Shown: piece after piece, positions 37,294 to 49,559 of the stretch
Numbering within the stretch: position 1 is the first letter of the stretch
Layout: each line of letters opens with the position of its first letter
Source: Guillardia theta CCMP2712
Taxonomy: Eukaryota > Cryptophyceae > Pyrenomonadales > Geminigeraceae
Length of the DNA: 64,000 bases
Reading direction: 5' to 3'
Assembly: GCF_000315625.1 (NCBI RefSeq)
Contig: NW_005434626.1
Location: forward strand, 198,620 to 262,619
Notes under the pieces: generated by a model
Told to the model about the DNA's origin: nothing
What the model saw: only the letters and a program-made list of their open reading frames with translations
The model's database searches: none
Program-made: the position numbers and the translations under genes

Positions 37294-38345
37294 TTATCTT
37301 CTCCATTTGCTTCTTCGCCCACTGCTGACACTGTTGGAGGAGGAATCAGATTGCTTGCACGCAAAGAGAGGAACCAAACCTCGTTTGTTCGACTTGGTTT
37401 GCAATACATGGAAAGGTTCCGAGAAGTACGGAACATCGAGACCCGGTTGACATGCACAAGAATCTGCCAAAATGTCACGAGCAGCTTGTGTCCACAGAAT
37501 GAATGCAACATGTAAAATCTTGTGCAGATGCTCCTTGAGTTGATCATAAAGCATTAGGTCGTGGTCTGTGAAGAAATCGACCTGGAGGACAATCAGACAA
37601 CGTGCAAGGTTGTTGTCAGTCGGATCCTCACGTTGGAAGTTTCGAGCGTTTGTTGAGAGTCCCACTTCTTCTTCATCTCCAGCACTTCCTCTCCCACTTC
37701 GAAGTCTTGGATCTCCTTGAGGCTCATCTCGAGGATCTGATACTTCTCGATGACAAACTCGTTGATGATTCTGACAGCAGCGTTGACCTCCTCCACTCTC
37801 ACATCCTCCCGGATGATCTGCGGGATCCCTCGGAACTGATTTGCTGTCAGCTCGTCACAGAAGACGGGGATCTCGTCCTGATCTCTTGCGGCGTTGGAGA
37901 TGTACAGGTCAGGGTCGCCGAGTTGCAGGAGCGTCTGATAGACGAAGCTGTAGAACAAGATAGAGAAGATCTTCTCCAGTATGTAGATGGGATAGAAAGC
38001 CTCCATCGTCCAGAAGAGATTGGTCGGTATGAACCTCGCGTATGCTCCGATGCGATAAGCTTTCGATGCTATGAGAAACACCGCATAGAGGGGAAAGGTG
38101 ACAGCCAGGTTCCTGAACCTGCTGAGCATGTCGCCGAATCGACCAGATCGCATAAACTTCGTTCTTGTCAGCATGATGAAGATCAAGACGACGGTACAGA
38201 GAGGAAAGGAAACTTGCAGGCAGGTCAAGAGGATCACAATCCCGATCTGCGCGCTAAGGGGATCCATGAGACTGTTCAGTCCAATGTCCAGGAAGAGCAC
38301 CACACACACAGACACGGGGGTGAAGTTATTGGTCAGAAAATCCAT
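37294..38345 (-). CDS. TMEM138: TMEM138 homologue (ciliary membrane protein)
   Basis: Exon 1 (38345-37632) and exon 2 (37581-37294) are joined in phase 0 across a 50-bp intron, 333 residues. The first 150 residues contain four hydrophobic segments, including VSVCVVLFLDIGLN, IGIVILLTCLQVSFPLCTVV, LAVTFPLYAVFLIA and LEKIFSILFYSFVYQ. The segment LFWTMEAFYPIYILEKI followed by LLQLGDPDLYISNA parallels the human TMEM138 stretch WTDGLQMLFVFQR...RLGDPHFY. TMEM138 acts at the ciliary transition zone and is mutated in Joubert syndrome. This copy has about 170 extra C-terminal residues (acidic, helical, ending in a Ser/Arg tail) not found in the short animal protein. The last exon could also splice further downstream. 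It supports a flagellate organism. Confidence 0.75.
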
Positions 38346-38926
38346 TGGCGCAAAGGTTTCACTTTAGTCAGATTACATCCAGGTCAATCATCACGCTAAA
38401 CCGACCACCCTGCAAACAGATGTGAGAATCTTCGGTAGGTGAAATCCTTCTCCAAGTGTGAAGACCTTGACAACAACCCAATCAACATAAAGTAACTGAC
38501 TTCGCCCATCACCACCATCCACTCTCCACCCTCTTTCTCTTTTCGAGACCGGCAAGGAGTGCATTAAAATCAATTTCACAACACAAGCAGTCTCTTGTCC
38601 AACCAACTATCTCTCTGCTGATTCTATTTCTTTTGCTCTCATTGCCCATGACGCATTCCATCAACGTCAACACGTCGATGATGAAACTTCTCTTCATCTT
38701 CCCCCATTTCCCTCCCATTTTCATTCATCTAGAATGCGTTTGAATCATTTCCCCCGCCTAGCCAGGCCTACCCCTACCTACCTCTATGACTGCATGGACC
38801 CACCACCCTAACCAACTGGATTATCATACACCACTACCCCTAAGATATCAGGAGAAGGACCCCTGGTCCAAGGTGATCCCCCGCCTAATAGCCCGTGAGA
38901 TGGAGAGGGAGGGAGGACGGTAGTCG

Positions 38927-41900
38927 ATGCTGGGGGTGACCGGAGGCATGGGAAGCTCGGCAGACGCAAGCGAGCTCAAGAGGGAGATCAAAGCATGGGA
39001 GCACTCGTTCGTGAGCGCTCATGGACACAAGCCGAAGCATGAAGATATCCTGAAAGAGAAGAATATCGCTGCGTTGTATCGAGCATACAGCAAACTGACT
39101 AATACGATCAAGCAGACCAATGATGTAAAAAGTACAACATTGCAAGCTATCCAAGCAAACCAAAAACAGTGTGACGTTGCCCATTCCAGTAAGAAGATCA
39201 ATGCCGATACAAATGGGCAGTCGGCAAGCAAAGCTTTGGCGAGCATGGTCCGAACGCTTTTCAATGCGCCGAACGTTTCGTTAAGATTAAGCGGAGGAAG
39301 TTTGACGAACAAGAGGCCAAAGAATGATGAGAGCGAGAGAGCGAGGCCTCAACGCAATGAGGGTGGAAATCAAACAAGCCCGGTTTCTTGCGACAATGAG
39401 AGCAAAGAACCAAACACAAAGAAAATTTGTCTGCTGACTGTGGCAGAGAAGGGGGAAAGTGTAAGCGAGGTAGATGAGATTCAAGTGCCGACACCTGTGA
39501 CATGTCGCAAGAGAAATTCTCAACCTTCTTCTCTTCTCCTCATGAGATCTTCATTGAGGAGTCCTCTTTCGGACAAACCTCGCTTGGAGCCAACCGACCT
39601 CAATCCGTTTCAGTCCTCCAAGATCTTTGAGGACAAGAAGGAGAGCAAGAAGGCACAAGTTGATGACGATGATAGACCCATCATCTCGACCGTTCAGTCA
39701 TCGTCAAACAAATCTGCCGATGCTGACACTGAGCGCGAGGCACAGACTCTGTTGTCTATCGTCTCTGATCCGATGGAAGCCCTCGCCTCGATGGATGTCA
39801 TGCCCAACTACCGCGCGACCATGAAGAATGAGTCGGCATACTTCGAGTCCAAGTTGCATCCTCTGCAGGTCAAACGATCGAAGAAAGAGGGGACGGCGCC
39901 GATACGAGAAAACTTTGTGAAGTTGCAGATGAAGGGCAAGAAGAAATTCAAGGGCAGAGGCAGCAGGTCTGGAGGCTGTGTTCCTATGGGAGGAAAGACC
40001 AAGAAGTATACTGTTTACAAAGGGAAGGTTAGGTACAAGGGCAAGAACAACTGTCTGAGATGCGGGAAGAAAGGACACTGGGCGAAAGACTGCCCGCTGG
40101 TCGTTGGGGACAAGGATGCTGTGGGGGCAGAAGATGAAGAGAAGTTGTACAACATTGTCGATAGTCTAAAGTCAAAGGAGGAGGTGAAGACAAAGAAAGA
40201 ACATCGTGATCAGAAGGTTGATGCTGAGGGAGAATCTTCTGTGGCGGATGTGACCGGAGAGCACCATGATCCGGGAGAAGCCAGTCCCGCAAGGCAAAAA
40301 CGTGAGGACGATGACATCCTCTCGACTTTGCAGAATGTTTTCGGTCACTCACAGTTCCTGGAAGGCCAAGAAACAGTCCTGCAGAGGGTGCTGGCAGGAG
40401 AGTCGACGCTGTTCGTCTCAGCAACAGGAGGAGGAAAGTCCCTGTGCTTCCAGCTGCCGTCCTGCCACTTGAAAGGATCGATCCTCGTTATATCTCCTCT
40501 CCTCTCTCTCATCCAAGATCAGCTCGAGCACATGCCAGGTGGAGTCGCAGCTGCCACCTTGAACAGTACGCAGAGCTACGAGGAGTATCAACGAGTGGTC
40601 GAGGGGCTGCGGGCGGGCAAGATCGACATACTTTTCATCGCTCCCGAGAGGCTGATGACCGACTCTTTCCTCTCTCTCGCCTCGTTCCTCCCGCCCTTCT
40701 CTCTTGCCTGCGTCGACGAGGCTCATTGCCTGTCAGAGTGGGCCCACAACTTCCGTCCCTCGTGCGCACCCAGAGCTCGATGGCCTGCCAGCTGACTTGA
40801 CACCGCAGGTACTCGCGGCTGAACATGCTCATCCGACAACACCTCAAGATCCCCACGATACTCGCCCTGACTGCCACGGCCACGAAGGTGATGGAGCGAG
40901 ACATACGAGACGCCCTCAGCATCCCCGAGGAAGGGACTGTGCGGGTCGGGATAGTCCGCCCCAACCTCTTCCTCTCGGTCTCTCGGGAGCAGAGCAAACG
41001 GTCTGCGCTGGTTCAGCTTCTGCGAGAGGACAAGTGCTTCAGCAAAGGCAGTGTAAGCTACCTCTTCAATGGCGTGCTCACCTCCCTCCCTCCCTCCCTC
41101 GCTTCCTTCCTTCCTTCCTTACCTTCCTCCCTCTCTCCCTCCCTCCCTCCCTCCCTCTTTGACATCCTCCTCTCCCTTCTCACTTAGTTTGCAGGTCATT
41201 GTCTACTGTCAGCTCCGGTCTGAGTGCGAGGAAGTCGCCAAGTTGCTCTCCTACCACAAGCTCTCCGCCGATTTCTATCATGCTGGTCGACCACACAAGG
41301 ACAGACAAAGAGTGCAGAACAAATTCTTCGACGGCAAGCTTCGGGTGCTTTCCTCTTCTTGTCCCCTCATTCCTTCACATACCGTCTTCCTCTCCTCTCC
41401 TCTCCTCTCCTCTCCTCTCCTCTCCTCTCCTCTCCTTTCCTCTCTCCGTGTCCCCTTCACTGTTTTCCTCATCTTCTCATTTTTCAACCATCTGAGCAGA
41501 TAGTCGTCGCAACAGTTGCCTTTGGGATGGGGATCGACAAGCGTGATGTGCAGGGAGTGATCCACTTCAGCTGCCCCGACAGCATCGAGAGTTACGTGCA
41601 GGAGATCGGAAGGGCAGGACGAGACGGACGCGAAGCTTTCTGTCATCTCTTCTACGACTTCGACGACTTTGAGAGGAAGAAAAGTTACGCGTATTCCGAT
41701 GGCATCGAGCGAATGAACGTGAGGCCAACTCCTTCCTACTCTCCTTTCTGCATCCTCCTCCTCCTCCTCTTCCTCCTCCTCCTCCTCCTCCTCCTCCTTC
41801 TACCTCCCCCTCCCCCTCTCCTCCGCTTCTCTGCCTGCTCTCCTTCTGATCCTCCAACTCTCCGCAGGTAGAGGCCATGATCAAGTATGTCCTCAAGGAC

Positions 41901-42731
41901 AAGTCGGCAGGGACGATGGTGGCAATCCCCGAGGACCACGATGTGGAGTTCGACGCGAGCAAGGAGTGCATGTCGACCGTCCTGTCCTTCCTCGAGCAGG
42001 AGGAGGTCATTGACAACCACAACGGCTCTCTGCTCGACTGCTCCCTCTCCTGCATCTCTGAGAAGGGTCAGGACCTTCTCCTCTCCAGCCGAGCTGTTTC
42101 CGCCATCATGGGCTCCGCCAGGCCCACCAACGGCCAGTGGAAGTTCTCTCCTGTCACTATTGCCAACCTCACGGGCATGTCGCCCTCCGCCGTCCTCTCC
42201 GAGCTCCGCAAGTTCTCCTCGCAGCGGCTGATCCGCCTGCAGGCCGACAGGAAGTGCTTCGTCTGCTGTGTCCGCAAGGCTACGAGCGACGAGGAGCAGG
42301 AGGAGCTTGTCGACCGCATCCTCTCCCGCCTGCGCGGCCTGGAGGAGCGACAAGTCCGTCGAGTGCTGACGCTTGAGAGGATGATGGAGGAGGCTGATAA
42401 GATTCCCTCCCGCAGCCCCGAGCAGCACGTGGCTCTGTCAGAGGCGGTCGGGAGGTACTTCGACTCAGCCGGGCAGGAGGAGGAGGCAAAGAAGGTGCAG
42501 GACATGCGAGGAGAAAAGTTCCTGCGAGGTGACATCATCAGCTTCTTGCACAGCTTTGCGGGAAGTCACAAGCTCTTCAACGGGCGAGTGATCGCCCGCA
42601 TCTTCCATGGCCTCCCCAGCCCAGCCTTCACAGCTAGGATGTGGCAGAGGAACAGTAGCTGGGGGAGGTACAAGAGCATCGACTTTGAGCGCATCAAGGA
42701 GCTAGCAGAGGAGTTGATCAAGAAGCGATAA
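38927..42731 (+). CDS. RECQL4: RECQL4-type DNA helicase with Sld2 domain and CCHC zinc knuckle
   Basis: Five exons (38927-40761, 40809-41052, 41195-41344, 41500-41718, 41868-42731) join in phase and give 1103 residues. The N-terminus [18 protein letters not shown] followed by EDI...IAALYRAY is the Sld2/Drc1 homology block found in metazoan RECQL4, which helps load the replicative helicase. A CCHC zinc knuckle ([14 protein letters not shown]) lies at about residue 375. The RecQ core follows: motif I ATGGGKS (about 497), motif II DEAH (about 596), motif III LTATAT, motifs IV-VI with [10 protein letters not shown] and [10 protein letters not shown]. No canonical RQC or HRDC domain is evident. 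The C-terminus [10 protein letters not shown] through [17 protein letters not shown] matches the conserved RECQL4 tail. Role: replication initiation and 3'-5' DNA unwinding. An ATG at 38948 is an alternative start. Confidence 0.9.
41396..41445 (+). repeat. (CTCCT)n microsatellite in RECQL4 intron 3
   Basis: About nine CTCCT pentamers form part of the polypyrimidine region of the intron at 41345-41499. Similar pyrimidine tracts fill introns 2 (41053-41194) and 4 (41719-41867). Confidence 0.8.
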
Positions 42732-42826
42732 TAGTGACAAGTGAATATGCTATCAGGCACCAAACAATCTCTTGCTCCCTCCCCTCCCTCTTCCCTCGTC
42801 CACTCTCTCCCCGCTCTCTCCCTCGT

Positions 42827-45362
42827 CTACGAGATGCTGCACGACTTGGCTCCGCTCCTCTTCTTGCATGCCTTCTCCTTGGGGTTGTTCGGGAGTTGCA
42901 TGGCTCGGAGCCTCGCCACAAGCTCCGCAGCCGTCGGTCGCTGGTCCGCAATTCCGTGCCATGCGGACGCCATGAGGGCGGCGAGGGGCTTGTAGGAGAT
43001 CTCCTCCAGGTCCGGACGGAGGTCGAAGTGGCGGGTGGCGGCATCGAGGAAGTCTTGCTGCACCTTCCCCATCAACGGCCTCTCGCCCGTGCACATGAAC
43101 CACAAGACGAACGCGTAGCTGTAAACGTCCACCTTCTCCGTGTAGGCCTCGGACCGCATGACCTCAGGCGCCATGTAGCGGAGGGTCCCCGTCACCCCCG
43201 TCATCCTGTACGTCCCGTCCGACGAGTTGGCGTCGAAGATCTTGCTGAGACCGAAGTCTGAGACCTTAAGATGCCCCTCGGCCGTCAGCAGGAGGTTTCC
43301 TGGCTTGAGGTCCCGGTGGATCACGGACGGCTGGCAGCCATGGAGGAAGCAGAGCGCCATGGCCAACTCGAGGGCCCAGCGGTGAACGACGACGACAGAG
43401 GGCCGCCATGGCGCGCTCTTCTCCGCCCGCTTCTTCTCGTACTCGTCCTCCAGCGACCCCCCGTCAAGGTACTCGCTCAGAATGATCTTGGGCTCTCCTT
43501 CCAGGCAGGCACCGAGGAAGAGCACGAGGTTAGGGTGCCTGAGCTGCGAGAGGACTTGAATTTCGTTCTGCGGGGGAAGGGTCAGGAATGGAAATGCGGA
43601 CGACTGGGGTAAAGGAGGCGATCGCCAGGCAGAAGCGAGGAAGACGAGGAGGAAGGGGAGGAACAACACAGCAGCAGGAGGGGGGGTGAGGAGGAGAAGA
43701 GAAAGATCAAGGCGCAAAGGATCTGCATGCCTGGAAGTCAAGGTCATCTGTCATCGATTCCCGATTCTTCAGCACTTTGCAAACGACTGGCATTCCTCTC
43801 CAGTCGGCTCGCAGCACGTAGCCCTGCTGCCCCTCTCCCAGCAGCTTCCCCATCTTCACCTCCTCCCTATTCACATTCCACTTCTCAGCTCGTGCTCGGA
43901 TGCTCAGCGGCTTCGCGCGGTAGCTCTCAGCCTCCACCTGCCCTCGTCATCAGCACATGCCCCTCCTCCACCCACCGCCCTCTCCCTTGCCCTCATTTCA
44001 CCACTCCCACTCCCCTCAGTACAAACACCTCCTCCACCTCCTCCTCACCTGAGCCTTCACAGCTTCGATCTTGTTCTCCATGCACGCCCCGGCATCAAAC
44101 AAGAGCTGCTGTACCCGGGTGTGCCCTCCCCTCACAGCGTCCTTGAGCGGACTCGCTCCCCACCGGTCCACACACATCACGTTGGCTCCGCACTGGATCA
44201 AGAACTCGACGACCTTGTCGTGCCCCTCAGCAGCTGCCAGATGCAGCGCAGAGCGACGGTCGTAGTCGCACGCGTTCACACTCGCTCCCTTCGCCACGAG
44301 ATTCTTGATCTGTGCCAAGTCGCCCTTGGCGGCAGCGTTGCACATCCTGTCACCATGGTCCTTGTGGTCAGAATGATCGTCCTGCTCTCCTCGTCCTCCG
44401 GCGTTCCTCAGGATCGTCTGAACCTGCGAGTGACCTCCTCGGATAGCGTCTTTCAGAGGGTCGCCTCCCCATCTATCTGTACAATTTACATTCGCCCCAT
44501 AGATTACAAGGAAGGCAACAACTTCATGATGCCCCTCAGCGGCTGCCAGATGCAGCGCAGAGCGACGGTCGTAGTCGCACGCGTTCACACTCGCGTTCTT
44601 GGTCACCAGGCTCTTGATCTCCTCCAGATCGCCTCTGCTCGCTGCCTTGCACATCCTCTCCCCCATTGTCATCCCATGGTCCGAGTGCTCGTCGCTCAGG
44701 CCCAGGGCTCCTGCTTCCTTGAGCAGATCCGTCACTTTCTTGTGGTTCCCGCGCATAGCGTCCTTTAGAGCGTCTCCTCCCCACCTGTCCTTGGCGTTGA
44801 TGTCTGCCTGCTTGCTCACAAGGTACTCCACCACGTCCAGATGTCCTTCAGCAGCAGCAAGATGCAGAGCCGTCCTCTGATCGTACAGGCACGCGTTCAC
44901 GCTAACTCTGCACTCTATCATCCCTCTTACAGCCTCCAGGTCACCCTTTGCCGCAAACCCGCACAGCTGCTGCCCGAGCGCCTGCTGGTCTGCCTCGTCG
45001 ATCTTCGCGCCGTGCTGCAGCAGCAGGTCTCGCACAGCCGTGTGACCTCCGACGGCCGCGTCCTTGAGAGGATACCCGCCCCACCGATCCTTGACGTTGA
45101 CGTTCCCTTTCTGTGAGATGAGATACCTCACCACCTCCACGTGACCCTCAGCTGCGGCCAGGTGCATGGCGTATCGCTTGTCGTAGTCGCACGTGTCCAC
45201 GCTTGCGTTCGACTCCACCAGCTGCTTGATATGCTCCAGATCTCCTTCCGACGCCGCTTCGCACAGGATCTTTCCCAGAGCTCTCTCCCGCTTTGACGCT
45301 GAGGTGTCGGTGGAGTTGGCAGACGAGTTGTCGAGAGATTCCATTGCGAGCAGAGCAGACAT
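42827..45362 (-). CDS. Ankyrin-repeat protein kinase (TKL, plant ILK-like)
   Basis: Exons 45362-44049, 43937-43731 and 43567-42827 join in phase and encode 753 residues. Residues 1-438 carry four tandem blocks of about 100 residues, each with paired ankyrin repeats (CDYDRRSALHLAAAEGH, then DRWGG.PLKDA.RGGH). A kinase domain follows: P-loop LGEGQQGYVL, beta-3 Lys in VVCKVLKN, catalytic VIHRDLKPGNLLL, DFG in VSDFGLSK, and APE in MAPEVM. All catalytic residues are present, so an active Ser/Thr kinase is expected. The arrangement matches plant ankyrin-kinases (integrin-linked-kinase-like Raf group), which act in stress and growth signalling. The second intron (43730-43568) appears to start GC rather than GT. 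The C-terminus KRSGAKSCSIS is basic/Cys-containing and might be lipidated. It is convergent with the helicase gene, with 95 bp between the stops. Confidence 0.88.
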
Positions 45363-45369
45363 GTTATGT

Positions 45370-46190
45370 GATGTTCTTGAAAGTTTGACGGCTGCCAATT
45401 GGAGGAGAGAAGGCGGAGAAACAACGATTACTGTGCACACATTGCTTTACCCCGACCTGCAACATGGTCAGTCCATAACTGCCACAGGACATGACAGGAC
45501 AGGACAGGAAGCGTGAAAAAAATAAATAGCCAACACAACTACTGTAAGAAAATTTCTTCAAATGACAACCGACTATACCCTAACTGTGATGTTCACGTCC
45601 CATGGACTTGCTCGAACGGTCGTTGGTCGTTGTCTCACTCGCTGGCAGTCATCATCAACACACCCTAAAATTACCTTCGCCTCCATAAAGTCTTCATCTT
45701 CGTCATCTTCATAATCATCATAGTAATCATCAACTCTATACATTGAAAATCACGTATCATCGCACATTTCTGCACCCCTCAAAGAGTTCAAAAAATCGAA
45801 GGGGCACTGGTGTTTCTTGCATCATGAAGAAATCTTCTAGACCAGCGCATCCTTAGACACAACATCAACTACATCATTCAGCCTTCTCTGCTTCATCCCC
45901 AGCTCTCTCCTCCCCCCTGCCCAGCCTCCCATGTCAAGCACCGCTTGGTCTGCATAGTAGTAACTGCTAGTACAAAAAGTCTCGTGCACTATTACACTTT
46001 TGGGTTTTTAAAAAATACGAAAATACTCTTTGTCGATTTATATAACTAATTTTTAATGGATCTTTTCGATTACGTACCCGTTCAACGGAGTTTAGAAAAA
46101 AATTACTGATTTATTTTGGTAGAAAGATACAACTCAATTGTATATAAAAGTTTTTTGAAGACAAGAATTATCTTTTAGGTAGTTTTATCT
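45370..46190. other. AT-rich intergenic region, no gene seen
   Basis: The 5' flank of the ankyrin kinase. 45990-46190 is AT-rich with long A/T runs; no coding exon or RNA fold could be supported. Confidence 0.5.
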
Positions 46191-46199
46191 TTTGTTGTT

Positions 46200-46520
46200 C
46201 AATCGACTCCCCAAAATGAGGAGAGGGCCACCCCTACCCCACCACAACCTTCTCAATGACCCCACCCTGACAATAGTTTCTCGGTCATTGTTGACTCTTG
46301 CAAGGGCCCACCCCCAGTTCCTCATGACCCCACCCCACCCCACCATTGGGACCATCCTCGATCTATCGCCTTGGTGGGTGGTATTTCGGGGTTGGAATAA
46401 CTTATAGTTTTGATTTTTGTTGCCTCAGTTTTGTGACCCCCCTCTTCCAGGTTCAAGGTACCCCTGGTCAACAAGGAGACCTTTCACCTGCCCTCATCTC
46501 CACTATGATCCCCACCAACC
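46200..46520. repeat. TACCCC/CCCACCCC-rich patch
   Basis: Dense CCCCACC and TACCCC words just left of GC-rich island D. Short open frames are present but compositionally biased. Confidence 0.55.
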
Positions 46521-46649
46521 TTCCGACGTGACGAGGAGGCGGTGTAGTCAAAAATTGTCAAACAAAGATGTAATTTGAATTATTGAATATGGATATTTGA
46601 AATTTTCAGATCAATGTTCGCCACTTGCCAAATCTGTTTAAGCTGTTTC

Positions 46650-47290
46650 GATTTTCAGCGGCGGCCGGCCCGGGCCGCTCACACCGCCGCACGGTCCCGC
46701 TCAGCCCGGCCGCGGCCCCGCGTTCCGACCGGGGAGTCGCCGCCCGGGGGCCCGATACGACGTGAGCTTGAGTCTCTTCAGCCTTAAATGAAAGCCGGCA
46801 ACTGGCAAGTCAGGCGAGTCGGTGGCACTCGTCGGAGTGACACAGGCCGGCCGCTCAGTCACCGCCGGCGCCGGGTGTGACAGTGGCCCGGCGGCGGGCC
46901 GGGGACTCGGTCCCGGCGGACTCCGGGAGTCTGCCAGGGGCCCGGCGGCCCCGCGCCCGGGCGGGCCACTGCACCCCGGTCACCGGGTGCGGCCTCAGGC
47001 TGGGACACTCCGAGGCTCACTCAGGCCCGATGCCTGGCCAACGGTCACCGGGTGCCAGCCTGGCCGCTGACGGTCGCTCCGGGACGGGAGTCGGGCGGGG
47101 CAAGAGGCTCGCGGCCCGGGCCTCCGGACCGACTCTCCGACGCCGTGACTCCGGACCGGGACCGAATCTTCACTCAAAGTTAAGTTAGAAATCAGTACCG
47201 GGCGAGGACCCAGCTTTACTCAACTTGAAGTGAAGTTAAAAGGCGAGGACAATCAGGAACCCTCACTGAGTCAGTTTTCGTTACCTCCCT
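46650..47290. repeat. GC-rich island D
   Basis: Very GC-rich sequence (CCGGCC, GGGCCCG words), followed at its right end by one clear copy of the shared AT-rich motif (47170-47200) and a degenerate second copy (47217-47241, ACTCAACTTGAAGTGAAGTT). Confidence 0.6.
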
Positions 47291-47389
47291 CTGAGGCGGG
47301 GCCTACTCTTGCCGTCAACTTTCTGCAAGCCAGTGGATTTTGACCACGGCGTGGCCTGAGATGCTCTGGCAGGGCCCGGGGTGGTACCG

Positions 47390-47660
47390 TACCCCATCAG
47401 TGAGTTGACTACCCCTGACAAGTCTCTTTTAAAAGGGGGTCTTAAGACTACCCTACCTAGCAGAGGACTTGTAATATTCAATAGCCTGTGCGGAATACTA
47501 CCGCCCTAAGAAACTGCACCACCCTCTTTGAGCGACATACCCCTTCATAATTAAAAGTACCGGTCATTTTCACTTGTCTCCACCCACTTTCAAAGGCAGC
47601 CATATGTGAAAAATCGAATCATGACCCCTTACATGATGACCCCTACCTCCTCCGGGCACA
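47390..47660. repeat. TACCCC-rich patch right of island D
   Basis: TACCCC, CTACCCTACC and GACCCCT words dominate. No gene. With 46200-46520 it brackets island D symmetrically. Confidence 0.5.
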
Positions 47661-48093
47661 GCGAATTCCAATCCATCCCACCAGGGGATCAGGTTTCCGG
47701 GCACGACAATGAGCGGCGGTGAGATAATCATGCGCACTGCGCGAGTCGATGGAGGCCGCTGGAGGAGGAACGTGGAGGAACGTGAAGCTCAAACGAGAGG
47801 ACGTTGAGACAGATAGCACTACAGAGGAAGAAGAAATGAGCAGAGTTCTTGCTATGCGACAATGAAGCAAGTTGAAACATGCCGCCCTCTTGGAAAATGT
47901 GATGCTGAAACCATGCAGGCTAGAATCGATAGAAGGCAATTTAGCAAAAAGCATCTATTTAACCATCATGATGATTGTTCCTTTGTTTGACACAATTTCT
48001 TTCAGTCCTTGGAACTTCGATCATGCGGCGAGTTGAAGCTTGAAAGGACAGCTGCTCCGACATCTGGTATTCTGTCAGTCGTTGAGTGGCAGA

Positions 48094-49204
48094 ATGAAGG
48101 ACACCAACAAGATTCCGTCAATACTGTTGAATCGATTCAAGACATGCTGGTCCAAAGTGAATGATGTTGTAAAATCTTTCCAATCAGACGGAAAGAAGCA
48201 CTGGTCTAAACAAGTTTTCTTGAATTTCTGTACGAAGATCGGTTGTAACCTCCTCGAAAAGGAGATAAATGAAATTTTTGACAATTACGCTGTAAACGAG
48301 CAACTCAACTATGCAAGATTGATCGAAGATGCTAAAGATATCATCTATCCTCAGGAAGCTGTATCATTTGTATTTTGCGAAGATTGAATGTTTGACGGAA
48401 TCGCAGGTAGGCGTTGGGGCTCTCCTTCAATCTGGGGGGGACAATCACAAGGCTCGGTCAGGACGAGCCATCAACATCCCTCTGTTGCAGGCAGGATGGA
48501 ACAACAGGCATCATCAAGCCATGGATAGCTCTAATGAGGGGCAGACGTGCATACAAAATGTGTTGGAGGGCAAATTCTACCATGAAAAACACCCCAGTGT
48601 TACGACCAAAGACTTCTGTAGAGGATCTCGGGGTGCTGAGATTGACAAGAAGCTGAATCAGCCGCTGGTCAAATCGCTGATTGAAGGTGAGTACTACTTC
48701 ACCAAGTACGACCATGTCGCCAAGAACCGGAAGCACACCAACTTCATCTCTCAGAACCGAAGGCTCGCTGCCGACTACTCTCAGTTCATGATCGATGCCC
48801 GAAGAAGCATGCACGAGCTGTCTATGGACCCCTCCAGAACTGCAACTCCTCAGATCTCAGTTCCCTTGGCAAAGTACTCGAGATTGCGCAAGTCAACTTC
48901 AAGGCAGTCATACGACTATGGCTCCCAGTCGTTGCTGTCCTTGAGCATGTACCCCAATTCTGGCTCGGAGGTGGGGTCGCAAAGAACGAGCAGGAGAGGA
49001 GGGAGCATACGCCTTGGAAAGAGCGACCACACCGTGACACATACTATCGGCAATACCAGATCGATCTCGAGGAGACCTCAATCTGCTACACATTTGCGAA
49101 CTGAAATAGCAGACTTTTCATTCGACGAAGGGCATTCCAAACCTGTATCGAGGTCCCCCGGACATGTTCAGGTGACGTTGAATTTCCCTAGGGGTCACGA
49201 CTGA
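48094..49204 (+). CDS. Degenerate EF-hand-like protein with basic Ser-rich tail
   Basis: Exon 1 (48094-48360) and exon 2 (48407-49204) join in phase 0 across a 46-bp intron, 354 residues. The N-terminal 90 residues are helical with EF-hand spacing (NRFKTCWSKVNDVVKSF, then NLLEKEINEIFDNYAVN and LNYARLIEDAKDIIYP), but the loops lack the acidic ligands, so calcium binding is doubtful. The remainder has EGKFYHEKHPSVTTKDF, SLIEGEYYFTKYDHVAKN, then a long Ser/Arg tail (SRRPQSATHLR). The layout resembles axonemal EF-hand proteins, an inference only. An unused coding-like block at 49209-49346 (MLHQPSMLPPPPRYGVDKK, then RSRINGVRLDPETRRAK and stop) may be an alternative last exon. Confidence 0.65.
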
Positions 49205-49559
49205 AGTTATGTTGCACCAGCCATCAATGTTGCCCCCTCCACCACGATATGGTGTGGACAAGAAGATCTTGGCAGATGCTACTGCTGTGGCCAGAAGTAG
49301 AATTAACGGGGTTAGACTTGACCCTGAGACAAGGCGAGCGAAATGATTTAGACATTCGTTGTTTCAAGGAAAATCTCGTTGGAAGAAATTGACCAACGTC
49401 ACCATATGATCACTACCACCTGTAGATGTTCGCAATAAACTTCTCTTCGTGGATCTCAAGGGTACATGCAGACTTGGGAAGAGAAAATCTCCTGGGCCCC
49501 GCACTACCAGGGTTAATGAACAATCGTCCCTGTTCAATGAACCGTATGAGACAACAAAG

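Noticed and set aside
43686-44768. 360-codon plus-strand frame opposite the ankyrin kinase
   Set aside because: Its repeated segments mirror the ankyrin repeats on the minus strand, which have the consensus residues.
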